Part shown: positions 14,349-25,308 of the stretch, in pieces
How positions within the stretch are numbered: position 1 is the first letter of the stretch
How the letters are laid out: each line of letters starts with the position of its first letter
Origin: Petasospora fabianii
Lineage: Eukaryota > Ascomycota > Saccharomycetes > Phaffomycetales > Wickerhamomycetaceae
DNA: 64,000 bases
Assembly (NCBI GenBank): GCA_022641835.1
Contig: CP048716.1
Span: 1,550,001 to 1,614,000, forward strand
Reading direction: 5' to 3'
Notes under the pieces: generated by a model
What the model was told of the DNA's origin: nothing
Seen by the model: the letters and a program-made list of their open reading frames with translations, nothing else
Databases searched by the model: none
Position numbers and translations under genes: made by a program

Positions 14349-15342
14349 TGTGAATTTGATAAGTGATTTATGTGTATAGAACCTAAAAAGGGCTTGTTGT
14401 TGTTTATGTGCCTGGCTAGGTTCAGGATATGCCAGCGTTTAAATACTGCAAATTTTGCAGTTGACGTGAATGGCTGGAAGAAAAAAAAACAAGTGCCGGG
14501 GATTATGAATTCGCGGCCTGTGATTGGCCCTACTTACGGCTTTGACCGGGCCACACCGGGGGGAGTGCAGGAGACGTAAGAGAGCTCTTATCGACAAGTT
14601 CGTTTTTTTGTTTTTTTTAGTTGAATGGCACTGGAAGCGGGAATACCAGTTATCAACGTTCTGTTTAATACAAAAAAAGTAAGGCTTTCTAACCCGTCTA
14701 GAATCTCTTTTGTATCACTTCGAGGTCCCGAGAACGATATGTCCGGCCGTGGGATCCGACGCTTGTTCAACGTTTTATTCGCGAGCCTCGAGAGCACAAT
14801 AACACGCGTAGCGGGATCTTTCTTCCTAAAGTCCCAAAAGGAAGTTGAGCTATAGAGTAAATTTACCTTCTTATACCAGTACTTGGTTACTAGATTCACA
14901 GGTACTATACATCTATAACTACTTTTTGCCACCCCCCACCTTACACAGTCCCACGCTGTTTTTCCAAGTCTTAGCACTTTCCGCGTGGGGTCCCAAAGTC
15001 CGTTCCATCTCATCCGCAGCGCAGCCAAACGTCATCGGTGAGCACATACTGACACGGCCAAACACGGGGAGGACACGACACATGACAGCACTGTGAGCAA
15101 TAGTCACCAACACACAGATGGTGAGCCTTACATCACTCACCATAGCCTCGTTTTAGGTCTAATGATACACAGACAGTTTGATTGGGTTTGGAGTCTCTGA
15201 ACTAAAACTGCTCTCGACTAAAACGGTTCCCTCCTGGTTGGCACCACACACAGATCGCGATGCGATGAGGTTTAGCAGAGATTTTTGAAGCTATATAACA
15301 GGACATATATAGTCGTAGCAAGCCACACACAACGCGTTCACT
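14349..15342. promoter_or_regulatory. CYC1-HIT1 divergent region
   Basis: On the CYC1 side are a TATA-like TATTTAAA (coding strand, 14438-14445), a TGATTGGC (14521-14528) close to the Hap2/3/4/5 consensus, and several CGG/CCG triplets just beyond it. On the HIT1 side TATATAA lies at 15293-15299. A 146-codon minus-strand frame at 14588-15028 starts at TTG and resembles nothing, so it is not called. Confidence 0.55.
14521..14528. promoter_or_regulatory. CCAAT-type box upstream of CYC1
   Basis: TGATTGGC differs at one position from the TNRTTGGT Hap2/3/4/5 consensus. Hap complex control of cytochrome c by respiration and heme is known in S. cerevisiae, so its use here is likely but inferred. Confidence 0.5.
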
Positions 15343-15807
15343 ATGGCATTTGGCACATGTACGATATGTGACACTGAGAAGGCAAAGTACAAGTGTCCCA
15401 AATGTCCTGTTCAGTACTGTTCATTGAAGTGTTTCAAGACTGAGGAGCATCAGGCTCGTCATGATAATAGCCAGCCAGCCACTAATGATGTTCAAGAAGA
15501 TACCACTAAAGTTCAGGTACCCACAACCACTACCACAGTCGATGATGGAAAGGATACCGACAAGAAATACGCTAATGTTTTCTCTGATGACAAGATCAAG
15601 TATCTCTTACGTTTCAAAGCGCTCCAGGTCCATCTTCGTGCAGTGTATGACATCTTGACAGATATGACCCTTACACCCGATAAGAGGATGGATATGGCTA
15701 ATGAAAAACTCAACGCATTAAGAATCGCTGGTGAAGAGGAGAATGAGATTGTCGAAGAGTTTTGTGAACGTGTTACGGAATTGTTATCATCCGGTGATGC
15801 TACGTGA
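15343..15807 (+). CDS. HIT1: HIT-type zinc finger protein Hit1
   Basis: Assembly factor for box C/D snoRNPs, working with Rsa1 on Snu13/Nop58 in the nucleus (function from the family). The 154-residue protein starts at an ATG 44 bases after a TATATAA. The zinc finger is at the N-terminus: C6, C9, C18, C21, C26, C30, H36 and H40. The C-terminal half is a predicted helical domain (about 85-150), where Rsa1 binding is known in yeast. Length is close to S. cerevisiae Hit1 (164). The stop lies 37 bases from the end of the converging SMP-30 gene. Another HIT-finger protein is the alternative. Confidence 0.85.
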   Translation: MAFGTCTICDTEKAKYKCPKCPVQYCSLKCFKTEEHQARHDNSQPATNDVQEDTTKVQVPTTTTTVDDGKDTDKKYANVFSDDKIKYLLRFKALQVHLRAVYDILTDMTLTPDKRMDMANEKLNALRIAGEEENEIVEEFCERVTELLSSGDAT

Positions 15808-15844
15808 ACTCTTTAATCGCAACATATTTTATTTGCTGTCAAAA

Positions 15845-16795
15845 TTACAAATTCAGTTTCGGTCTAATCAAACCCTTGTGGCCCTTACACTTGATCCTGA
15901 AAAGGGAACCACCAAGATCCTCAGGGTTAAGACCAAGCTTGTCCGGTTCATCCAAGTGCAAGTTGGCAGATGTGATGAATAACTCGTCCATGTCTTTACC
16001 ACCAAAGGAGCAAGCAGAGATTCTAGAAGCTGGGAAGGAGAACTTCTCAACGAGTTTACCATCAGCATTAAAATGTGCCACGGAATTTGTACTCCATACA
16101 GCAGTGAACAAATGACCATCCTCAGTGAGAGCGTGTCCATCTGGCTCAGGAGATTCCGCGTCTGGATAAGAATCCTTAATCTTAATAAAAGGTCTCTTAT
16201 TCTTCAATTCACCATCCTCGTAGTCAAACTCGTAAATAGTGAAATCCAAAGAAGATGTGAATGTAACAGTCTTACCATCTTTAGACCAATTGATTCCATT
16301 CGAGATTAAAACGTTTGGCAAGGCCACGGTAACTTCATCCGTCTTGGTATCTATGCGAAGCAACTTACCTTCCTCAATTGGACCATATTCAAACGTTCCC
16401 ATTACACCTTGAAAGATGTATCTTCCGGAAGGATCAGCATTACCATCATTGGATCTCAATTTCTCCGCCTGAGGATATAACCACTTGTACTCAAACTCTT
16501 TAGTGCTAAAAGTGTACTTTGCAATACCGCTCTTTCCACCAAGATACACAACGTCATCGTCATTAGTCAGGTATATCACACCAATATACTCATTTGGGAT
16601 GTCAAACTCCTCATGGGATTCCCTCACGGTGGCATTCTCTTCTTCAGTGTACTCATCAGCAGAGGTTAATGGAAGTTTAACACGATGGACCTTACCACCT
16701 ATAATGTCGACCCAAAGCAGGGTATTATTAGATGGATTGTAGGTTGGACCTTCCGAGAGACGACCGTTGTAACTCAAGAATGCCTTGGTAGCCAT
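15845..16795 (-). CDS. SMP-30/regucalcin-like lactonase (YBR053C-like)
   Basis: Six-bladed beta-propeller of the SMP-30/gluconolactonase/LRE-like family, metal-dependent sugar-lactone hydrolases. The 316-residue protein starts at an ATG. Family marks are LLWVDIIGGKVHR near the N-terminus, SNGINWSKDG (a metal-site asparagine), EPDGHALTEDG (the catalytic aspartate region) and AWSTNSVAHFN-type strands. S. cerevisiae YBR053C is the likely counterpart; its substrate is unproven. The C-terminal GGSLFRIKCKGHKG follows the family. Confidence 0.85.
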   Translation of the reverse strand: MATKAFLSYNGRLSEGPTYNPSNNTLLWVDIIGGKVHRVKLPLTSADEYTEEENATVRESHEEFDIPNEYIGVIYLTNDDDVVYLGGKSGIAKYTFSTKEFEYKWLYPQAEKLRSNDGNADPSGRYIFQGVMGTFEYGPIEEGKLLRIDTKTDEVTVALPNVLISNGINWSKDGKTVTFTSSLDFTIYEFDYEDGELKNKRPFIKIKDSYPDAESPEPDGHALTEDGHLFTAVWSTNSVAHFNADGKLVEKFSFPASRISACSFGGKDMDELFITSANLHLDEPDKLGLNPEDLGGSLFRIKCKGHKGLIRPKLNL

Positions 16796-19700
16796 AATGA
16801 TATCGATTTTGGTGGTATCTATTACAATCTGTTGTGTACAAAAGTGGCGAGAAAGTTTGTTTAATGTGATCTTGATCAGTTGCGCAAGCCTCGTTCAATG
16901 AGTGCGGGCGATTATTCCGATAATCAGCCCGCAGCAATATGGGGATAGTGGTCGGAAAATAGTGGGAGAACAGTTGTCTTTTATTAGGGGCTTGTTATCA
17001 AGTCGACTAGATAAATAAACTATTATAACCTTGTCTACTCTAATCCAAGTTGAGCCATTCAAAGATATTACGCTTGGAGATCGGAAACTGGATCCGGAAC
17101 CGACTAAGGGGCTTCTGAGCTGGACCGACTCTCCCAAAAAAAAATGTGGGGGAGGTAATGGTGTTTGGGTGGTGCACTTCAATCATTGCAATGGAACTTA
17201 ATACATTTCATTAGTAGTCTATATTAGACAATACTTCACCTATTCTACTGTCTCAATGCAATAGAGTAACTCTAGGAATGAAGTTTTATAAGGCACATGA
17301 TAGAGATACTTGAACGTAAACCATCGCTGGCCTCGCGGTCATGATAAACTTATGTAATACATTGAATTAACTAGCAGTGAAAAATGGCTTTCTGAATAGG
17401 TTTGGATCCAGAAGGTTCTATCACTAAATATCTCAGAACTGTTATTTCTAATGTTTTGACTTTAGGGCCATTTTTGAATTTGCTAAATTATATAAAATCT
17501 CAAGAAGCATCGGTAACACCTTTCAATTTGAATGGTTCAATTGTTGAAAATGATTCCCAAAAAGGTCTTTTCTTCCCTCTTTTTTACTCAGGATGGAGAA
17601 AACCAATGAAAGTAAAGATAAATAGTAAGTCAGTTTGATGGGCTGATCCCTCCTCGTTGTTATATCTTCCTATAAAGCAGCTTTGACGCATACATTTTGT
17701 AAACAACTTGGGCTCATCTCGGTGCGCGCTCACAATGCGGGCATAATACAAGTGTACTCTAAATCCATTCTGTGAACTCTGGAAACATCTATATTCACTA
17801 ATAAACTAGCTCTCCTACAGATTAATAGTTGAGCTGCGAGAGAGCAAGGTAAAGAACAAGTCAATCAAGTGGGTTTCATCAACACTTATCCCGTATTGCT
17901 TAATCAATTAGCAATGCACTGAGAGACGTGACCTGATGATATAACTTAGCAACTTGCTAAAGACAATAGTTCACTAACATAAGAGACTGATAAGTTATAA
18001 TTTCATCTCAGTTAGGTGTGATAAAGACACGCGAGATGCGTATAGCTTATAAGTTATTGGCTGTAAAATTGATCAAACCCAAGGGTGCACTCAATAATCT
18101 GCATATTAGCCTTAGTCAACTTTATTAAATCAGTAGGTCCAGAACATTTGACAAAGGAAAAATGACTTAGGATGTAGTTGTTGTTTGTAACAGTATTTTT
18201 CGGGGGGCTGGATAGGTATCCTTATGTCGGTGTATGCTTAGTCTGACGATCAAGTTATAATGTCAGCGATAGGCGCGCGGAGCTAAGGATCTGATGCGAG
18301 CAACCTTGGGGTCTGCTTGGCTATGGGCCATGGGAGCTTTAAAACACTATATGAATATTTTAGTACTCCGTGTGTGTACGTGTGTGTGTGAATATGTCTC
18401 ACTCTGCGGGAGGATAGTGTTGACCTATTGGATGTTGATGAGAGAATATGATGGGGGTGTGTGTGTGCGTTTCATTTGCATGTGTAGACTTTGTGTGGTT
18501 GTTGATTAGTTTTGTTCAGGCTTGCGCGTTGGTGCGGGCTTGATGATGATGCAACATGGCGATAAAGCATGGCGATATAGCCGGTGTGTGGTTGATGAAG
18601 CATGAAGAAATTCCATACGCAATTCACTCCAGAAACAAAATGATCAGCATTAAGCAATCCAGATAGTCACGGAACACCAATAGAGGGACATGATTACAGC
18701 AGTTGTTGCGCGCACTGGGTATTTGCCTATTATTACAAATTTGCAATGTGTAGTCTGGCACACGTAGGTTTTAGGATATGTCTAACTTCTAAGCTAAGCA
18801 GTGCCTCGATGTGCAGGGCACAGAATACTAGAGCACTTTAGAAAGATTTTGTGTGTATATTTGAAAGTCTGGAGAGGGAAGGGGGGCACCGTAGAGCCTG
18901 CAATACTTTCTTTTTCGACGTGGCTGCCTAGAATCCCGTGCGAGTAGCGTTTGCAGCGTTTGCAGCGTTGGCATCGTTTCAGAACATTTGCAACGTCGGT
19001 TGTTTCCAGTTTTTTTTTTTATTTGCATGAGCCTTTATTTTTATTTTTTTTTTCCTTCGTTTTTATTTTTGAGTACTGACTTTTTGTAACATGGGGCTCT
19101 TGTGCAGCCGGCGAGTTTTGTGTTGTAATCCGTTAGTTGTGAGGGGACGTTTAATAAGTGACGCTAGGACTAGACTAGATCGCGTTGTTATGTGTGGGCT
19201 ATGTGAGGGTCACTGGGAGTGCAAGGATACCTCGTACAGAGATGAGATTTGGGAGGGATATAGACATACAAGTGAACCCTCAGGTTGCTTGATAACACCT
19301 TTGACATAACCGTTAGCACCACCCCCTACCCACTACCATTTCACACCTCTTGTGTTGTTTAGTGTAGCGGAACACGGTAACTCTCCCGTCCCGTCGCGAC
19401 CCGCGGAGCTTCTTTTGGAGAGAGCCGCCCCAGCCGCAGCTCAGCTTGGCCCCCTTTTTGATGGCGTGGCCCTCGAGGCCATGGGGGTAGTAGCCCTTGG
19501 GATCGGTTAGCTCTTTTGCTTGCGATGGCTGCACGGGTGCAGAGCTACTCTGTTGTACAGTTCCAACCTATCAGAATATAGCTTGAGTTGTCTGACATAT
19601 ACACACACCTCAAAGCCCACGTCCCACGTATCCACGATCCATAGCCACTTTTCCGGGCTGGGCCAGAGCGTCTGCGACAAGTGTGCTGGGTGCTGTTGAC

Positions 19701-20413
19701 AGGTCCCAGACCCCCCGCTTCCCGAGTGCTGTAGTTTCCCCCCCTGGAAAGAAGACCATCGGGGGACTAGAATTATGCTCAGTCCCGCCTTGGTAGAAGG
19801 CTAGAAGGCGAAGGTAAGAGGGCGCACTTGGGAGGGAAGGAGCCACATGAAACTCTACTGATGACCGCCACTCCATAGAGACTCCGTTACATATCCATAC
19901 TTGTTAGAAAAGCTATGAAAACCTGGTAAATTGTTAAACTAGGTAAATAAGGCACTAGCTACACATCTATCCACTTTTCCCGTAGTTAGGATACGTATAA
20001 CCCTTCCGATATAGCAAGCTGACAAACAAGGATATCCACTCGCCCTGCAAGCCATGCGCCCATGTTGGACCTACCGGCTTTAGTCCCGCAAGTCCTCGGA
20101 TCCTGCGCGCAGTGCTTCCATCACCGCTGCAGCCCGTTGCGAGAGTCCAAAACAAGTCAGATGTGGGTCACAGCGCTCGGACAGCTAAATTCTCAAAATC
20201 AGCCTCCGCTTTATAACTACCTAACCTCCCTGCTGTTCCAGTGGTGTCCCTGCTCTACTTCTTTCCCCCTCACACACATATCTTCACTCAACAAAACAAC
20301 AAATCTCTACACCCTTCTATCTAAAGTCTACCACCGACATCTCCACACGCCCTCAACACTCTCTACACACTTTCAACACGCCACTACCAAGCAGGGACAC
20401 CACTGATAAACCT
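16796..20413. promoter_or_regulatory. long non-coding region upstream of cyclin
   Basis: 3.6 kb between divergent genes. Open frames are at most about 115 codons and look random. A TG-rich stretch lies at 18367-18480, three tandem copies of a 9-base unit at 18947-18973, and T/AT tracts at 19009-19075. TTTATAAC at 20210-20217 is followed by a pyrimidine-rich leader without ATG from 20164 to the cyclin start. Cyclin genes often have long upstream control regions. No tRNA was seen. Confidence 0.5.
18947..18973. repeat. three tandem 9-base repeats
   Basis: GCGTTTGCA twice, then GCGTTGGCA, with no spacers. It lies about 1.45 kb before the cyclin start. Could be a clustered binding site; the factor is unknown. 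Confidence 0.6.
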
Positions 20414-21451
20414 ATGATTGCAAACGCTGTCCCGCAACTTGACGCCTTTGTCACGCCCACTGTCTTTTCATGGCTGGCATGGGCGCTTTACTCAGGTACA
20501 AACCACACAACCACTGCTGGCATGACACCGGTTTTTGAAGAACTCGCTTCGCTGATCAAAACCACCAAACTCAACACTCTGACTCTGGTGCATTCCTTGT
20601 CGTACATGGAGCAACTCGCCTCGGCCGAGACCGCTGGCGGCGAGGTTAAGACACCACAGGGGATGTTTGATTTGCTCGTTGTGCTACTCATGATATCAAA
20701 CAAGGCTAATGATGACTCGAGCTACACCATGAAGACATGGGAGAACCTGACACCATTGTGCATTCCAGAGCTCAAGAAACGTGAACTCGCTATTCTCAAG
20801 CAGATACAGTATAATGTTTTCCTCAAGACTGATGCTTACACATCGTTTTGCGTACGCATGGAGCATCTTGCCACACAAAAGAGATTTATTTCTCCACCTC
20901 CAGCATTATCATCCAGACAAAGTGTGTCCTACTCTCCACCACACTCTCAACAACTCCAGCCAGTGCAACTCCAACCACTCATGTCCATCCCACCACTCCC
21001 ACTCACACAGACACCATCTCCATATTTCCAGGATTCCTTCCCACTCACACCACACTCACCGCTCATTGAGCTCACCCCATCATACACCCTTCCATTCTAC
21101 ACTGCACTTCCTCAAGCTCAAGCTCAAGCAGCTCAAGTACCAATGCCAGTGCCAGTACCAACAACAACCACTATTCCGCAAATGCCATCCCTTAAACGCA
21201 CATTTGACTCTACGGGAAACGCATTCACAACACCAAACAAGCGTGTACACATGCCACTGAGCATACCACCAACACAACAGGCTCCATCATTATGTTCATC
21301 GTCATCATTGACATCGATCCAGCCACCATCATGGGATCTATATCCAACACCATCACGCGGTATGACCAATGTTGTCGACCACTTGAACTGTGAGTGTTGC
21401 AAGTTGACTAATGCTACGAACTCATACTATGCAATGGCTGCTAAGCTCTGA
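20414..21451 (+). CDS. Pho85-type cyclin (Pcl/Clg1-like)
   Basis: Cyclin predicted to activate a Pho85-like CDK. The 345-residue protein starts at an ATG. An N-terminal cyclin box covers about 10-155, with LVHSLSYMEQL, the ISNKANDDSSYTMKTW stretch that is typical of Pcl cyclins, and the ELKKRELAILKQIQYNVFL helix. The rest is Pro/Ser/Gln-rich, with a run of Gln-Ala and Pro-Val dipeptides around 235-250, and is probably disordered. Pcl1/2/9 and Clg1 are all candidates, so no symbol is given. Its long upstream region and pyrimidine-rich leader suggest regulated transcription. Confidence 0.82.
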   Translation: MIANAVPQLDAFVTPTVFSWLAWALYSGTNHTTTAGMTPVFEELASLIKTTKLNTLTLVHSLSYMEQLASAETAGGEVKTPQGMFDLLVVLLMISNKANDDSSYTMKTWENLTPLCIPELKKRELAILKQIQYNVFLKTDAYTSFCVRMEHLATQKRFISPPPALSSRQSVSYSPPHSQQLQPVQLQPLMSIPPLPLTQTPSPYFQDSFPLTPHSPLIELTPSYTLPFYTALPQAQAQAAQVPMPVPVPTTTTIPQMPSLKRTFDSTGNAFTTPNKRVHMPLSIPPTQQAPSLCSSSSLTSIQPPSWDLYPTPSRGMTNVVDHLNCECCKLTNATNSYYAMAAKL

Positions 21452-23062
21452 TGATGATGGACAGACATGATGACGCGCTAATGATGATATGATACAAAAC
21501 TATATATATATGACACAGGACACTCATCTAATGACGATATGATATTGCATGATATGGGATGGTATCTACCGCCCCATACAAACTATTAAATATTTGGAAG
21601 TCTGTAGCTTGTGGGGTGAGGTTGTGAAGAAAAGCCATGCGAGATACTAGGTTGAGAAGATGTTACCGTGTCACAATAGATAAACAATTAATAAGAGGTT
21701 AAAAACATAGGAGACTATATAGCTCTAGTACTAGGCTATTAGCTATTCAGACAAATGCCGAGGGGAGACTGTTTCCTCCTCTCTCTCCCTCTCTCTCTCT
21801 CTCTGCGAAAGAGGCTGAACGCGTTATGAGCGAGCAGCGAGGGAAGAGGAAAAAGAAATCATGTTGATTCTCTGCGGTGTCAGACAGACGCACGGCCACG
21901 GCCGAGGATGAAACCAGGTTCCGTACTCCTGAGAAACTTGTACAGCTGTTAATTTGTCTACAGCGTTTCAGGATGTCGTGGATGATTGTCTCGGAGGGAG
22001 GTGGTTGGGATCTGCTGTTATTTCTTCTTCATATCGCATGCCCTCAGCACAACTTACCATATGTGGCCCTTTGAGGGTTCAAAACTATTCCCACAAAGGC
22101 ACATACCAAACCTTGCTGGAACAGCACAGAAAAAACAACACCTAAACCCACACAGTTACACATAGTTTACGGCCTAAAAATTATTTTATCCCCCCTAAAC
22201 AGACCTCGTTTCTCCTCTCCAATATCCGTTGTGCACTGCTGTCTGCCTCCTTGCCTCCATCATAGAACATCCTACATAAGGCTACATGCATCCTTGCAAT
22301 CTCACAGCGGAGCGCAAACGGAACAGCAGCGGAGCACCCGCTAGCAAGGACCTGGCCGTAAGAGATAGAGAGATAGACCCAGACCCAGACCTGGTCCATC
22401 CTGGAACAGTCTCATGAGCATTTGGGAACAAGAACCTCACCTTCAGCAGACACCACCCAACCAATCAAAGTTCACGTTGCACCCTTCGCGCATGGGGGTT
22501 CATGTCGGTGCGAGTACGAGGTGCAGAATACTCGTCCAACAGTTTTGCAGCTGCCAGACTTCTCTCTCTCTCTATGTCAACACGGGATTGGGATTGGCGG
22601 TCAGTGTGGACATGTGATGAAGCAATATTATTTGAACGTGTTTGCCGCCTTCTCAAATACTCACCCTCGTTTACTTTCTCTTAAAGCTACAAGCCATAGT
22701 GGAGAGTCAGAACAATAAAAAAAAAATAATAAAATAAAACACGCCTCATATAAACAAGTACACAGTCACGTGACTTTCACGTTAGAAGAAAATTCTGTCA
22801 TTCCATCCGTGTCAGCTATTTCCCCGGCACCTGGTATGGGGCACGCTGGCTAAAATCAAGGGCCCCTATGAACTGGTGGGACGTTGGTGAGCAGATTGGC
22901 GTAAGGCTTCATCGCACAATTTACCCACTACGTCGCAACGCTCTACCCGTATTCATCTGAATAACATCACCCCATACAACCTAAGTATCCCGCTGGTCAG
23001 ATTGCCTCTTTCCTGTTGAAGAAGCACCCGAACCGTCACGCACATCATAGCCGTGGCCAGCC
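21452..23062. promoter_or_regulatory. region upstream of PTR3
   Basis: 1.6 kb between the cyclin stop and PTR3. It holds a CT-dinucleotide tract at 21775-21804, scattered short frames not credible as genes, and a perfect palindrome GTCACGTGAC at 22765-22774, 289 bases before PTR3. Confidence 0.5.
22765..22774. promoter_or_regulatory. palindromic E-box GTCACGTGAC
   Basis: CACGTG core with GT/AC flanks, the form bound by Cbf1 and other bHLH factors in yeasts. It lies in the PTR3 promoter. It also fits a CDEI-type element, but there is no neighbouring AT-rich block or CDEIII-like sequence that would suggest a point centromere. Confidence 0.5.
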
Positions 23063-25024
23063 ATGCCCCACAACAGGATCGATAACGACCCATTACGGCG
23101 CGCGATACTCAACTCCATCACTCTCCCGAGCAGGGTAGATGCATCATTAAACATCCTCTCTGAACCCGTTGACGATGCCTCGATATTATCGTGTGGTCAT
23201 CTTATATCAGAAAAGTTTGCAAGAGCCCTTAGCAGGTCTGATCAGACACTTGTTTGTCCGCAGTGCCATGAGAAGAATGTCATCATTGAGCATCCTGTTG
23301 AGCAGCTGAGAAAGTTGTATGAGGCTTTGGGAATCGAGAAGGAGAATGATAACGTTGATGATACCAATCAGGATAATCGTTTCACTGATCTTTCACCGAT
23401 TGCAAGCGCCGCCACGAGCGCCACGAAGAAAGAAACGTTGTTATCGCTCTTTTACTCCATCGCTAATACGGCAAAGCAAGACGACACACCACAGTCATCA
23501 CAGACATATACACCAACGGATCCTAGTACAATATCAGAGGACATTTTCCCTCCAACATCAAAGATGGTGGAATTCAAAAAACCATCTCGGAAAACATCAG
23601 TCTCAGGGCCATCGTCTGTCGCATCAAACGTAACAGTACCTCTGTCGTATACTGCAAAGACTAACTCCACTTCCTCATTATTGGTATCACACCAATCTAG
23701 TTCGGTACCATCACTACCAACATTGTCATATCCTAATCTACCACAACCTCCTGTGCCGACTCAAGAACCCTATCAAGAACACAAGGAGTACCTCTTTGTC
23801 AAATGCTTCCCTACATACAGACGTCATTTCCAATATGGAACACACTCAAAATTCCTCAAGGCGAAATCCAAGACCTTTATCCAAAGTAAGATATCGGCAT
23901 CTGCCAAATATTTTGTCCTTCTTTCACCAAAGAAGTGGGAAGTCTATGAAATTAATCCAGATTCTTCAAAACCACCGATCCTGTATTGCTGTGGAAGGTC
24001 TAACGGTGAGTTTGGACCCAACTTTGAAAACTTGGAAAAACCTCCAATGAATGAAATTCGAAATGGTAATGTCACGGCCTCAGACTTCCTGAAAAAGCTT
24101 AACGATTGGGAACACCTCTACTGCTCCATTGCTGATAAACTTCTCGTCATCTCGGGAACAAACGGTATCTTTCGAGTTTTTGACCTCACACTCCGTGGTC
24201 GTCCAATATATCTTTACTCTTCAAACTTCCCCATCCGCTGCATTGATGTCTCTCCAAATTCTCAACTAATTGCCTATGGTATCACTGGTAAGGACAGACT
24301 TAGTGGTACAGAGCAAGCGTTAGTGGTGATGCATAAACTTCTTTTCAACTCCGAAATGCTCTTCAAAGTCGATCCAGTGACAATTACATTCCCCTACAGA
24401 GACCCAATCAACACCATATCCTTCTCTTCGGATTCCAACTATCTCTCATGCTCCACAGCTTTGGAATCTCGTTTCCTCACCGTTCTCGTACGTGACGCGG
24501 ACCGTCCAAAACTAGTGATGAAATCAATGAGATCCCTCGACACTTCACTCGAATCAGAAGGCATCACTAGCATTCGGATGTTTAATAACAATAGATACAT
24601 GTGTGTCACCTCCGTGGCATTCGGTGCCCCTCCATTGATAATTGATAACAACATTGCCCTGACCAATGGTCTCCAAACCGTTGCACAACCACGAATGCTC
24701 ATCAAGTTGGATGAAGTCGGAACAAATATCCATTCATGTGCAGTATCTCCACGTAACGATAGCGTTGCATTGCTGGACCGGAACGGTACTGTGTACCTCA
24801 TGGCCACGAGTATGAAAATGGATGCCGAGAGCAAGAGAGTTTTAGTTGTGGATCAAGTGAGTCATGCCTTCAGGGCAAGGGAGAGTGCCAGTTTGGTTTG
24901 GAGTAAGGATGGACATCGGTTGTATCTTGTGGATAGAAAAGGTGTCTTGTATGTTAATGATTTCGCTGCTGGTACACCTCAGAATCCAGAGATTACAAGG
25001 TGTAAACCACTTATAAGAGACTAA
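23063..25024 (+). CDS. PTR3: SPS amino-acid sensor component Ptr3
   Basis: Scaffold of the Ssy1-Ptr3-Ssy5 plasma-membrane sensor, which signals external amino acids to activate Stp1/2 and induce permeases. The 653-residue protein starts at an ATG. An N-terminal block with C44, H46, C65 and C68 (SCGHLIS then CPQC) resembles half a RING/U-box fold. A Ser/Thr/Pro-rich linker follows (about 110-250), then a WD-like beta-propeller half. The segments ITGKD, EQALVVMH, STALESRF and SLDTSLESEGIT match my memory of yeast Ptr3. Length is close to the S. cerevisiae protein (678). Identification rests on remembered family motifs. Confidence 0.85.
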   Translation: MPHNRIDNDPLRRAILNSITLPSRVDASLNILSEPVDDASILSCGHLISEKFARALSRSDQTLVCPQCHEKNVIIEHPVEQLRKLYEALGIEKENDNVDDTNQDNRFTDLSPIASAATSATKKETLLSLFYSIANTAKQDDTPQSSQTYTPTDPSTISEDIFPPTSKMVEFKKPSRKTSVSGPSSVASNVTVPLSYTAKTNSTSSLLVSHQSSSVPSLPTLSYPNLPQPPVPTQEPYQEHKEYLFVKCFPTYRRHFQYGTHSKFLKAKSKTFIQSKISASAKYFVLLSPKKWEVYEINPDSSKPPILYCCGRSNGEFGPNFENLEKPPMNEIRNGNVTASDFLKKLNDWEHLYCSIADKLLVISGTNGIFRVFDLTLRGRPIYLYSSNFPIRCIDVSPNSQLIAYGITGKDRLSGTEQALVVMHKLLFNSEMLFKVDPVTITFPYRDPINTISFSSDSNYLSCSTALESRFLTVLVRDADRPKLVMKSMRSLDTSLESEGITSIRMFNNNRYMCVTSVAFGAPPLIIDNNIALTNGLQTVAQPRMLIKLDEVGTNIHSCAVSPRNDSVALLDRNGTVYLMATSMKMDAESKRVLVVDQVSHAFRARESASLVWSKDGHRLYLVDRKGVLYVNDFAAGTPQNPEITRCKPLIRD

Positions 25025-25308
25025 TATCTCGATATATAGCTATTTCGAGGAGTTGTACTAATGCTTAATGATTATGATGATATAATATGTGTTTCTACGA
25101 ACTAGGTTAGAGGGGGGCGTAACAGTGATATTTAATTATTAAAAGAGGGGAGACTTTACACGATGACCATATAATCTCAACATACTGCATCGTATCAAAC
25201 GACACAGATGAATAACAAAATGCACGCTTTGGACAAAAAAGCGTACTGAACTGAAAAAAGGCAGCAAACAAAGTATCATAAGACAGTGGTGAAGCAAACA
25301 AAACCAGA

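Noticed and set aside
14588-15028. 146-codon minus-strand frame between CYC1 and HIT1
   Set aside because: Begins at TTG, crosses a promoter and resembles nothing.
17402-17638. AT-rich 79-codon frame
   Set aside because: Starts at TTG, is as long as many random frames here, and no family fits.
18367-18480. TG-rich stretch as a telomere-like repeat
   Set aside because: Irregular and mixed with other bases; no unit recurs as in a telomere array.
22765-22774. CDEI element of a point centromere
   Set aside because: No AT-rich block or CDEIII-like sequence nearby.
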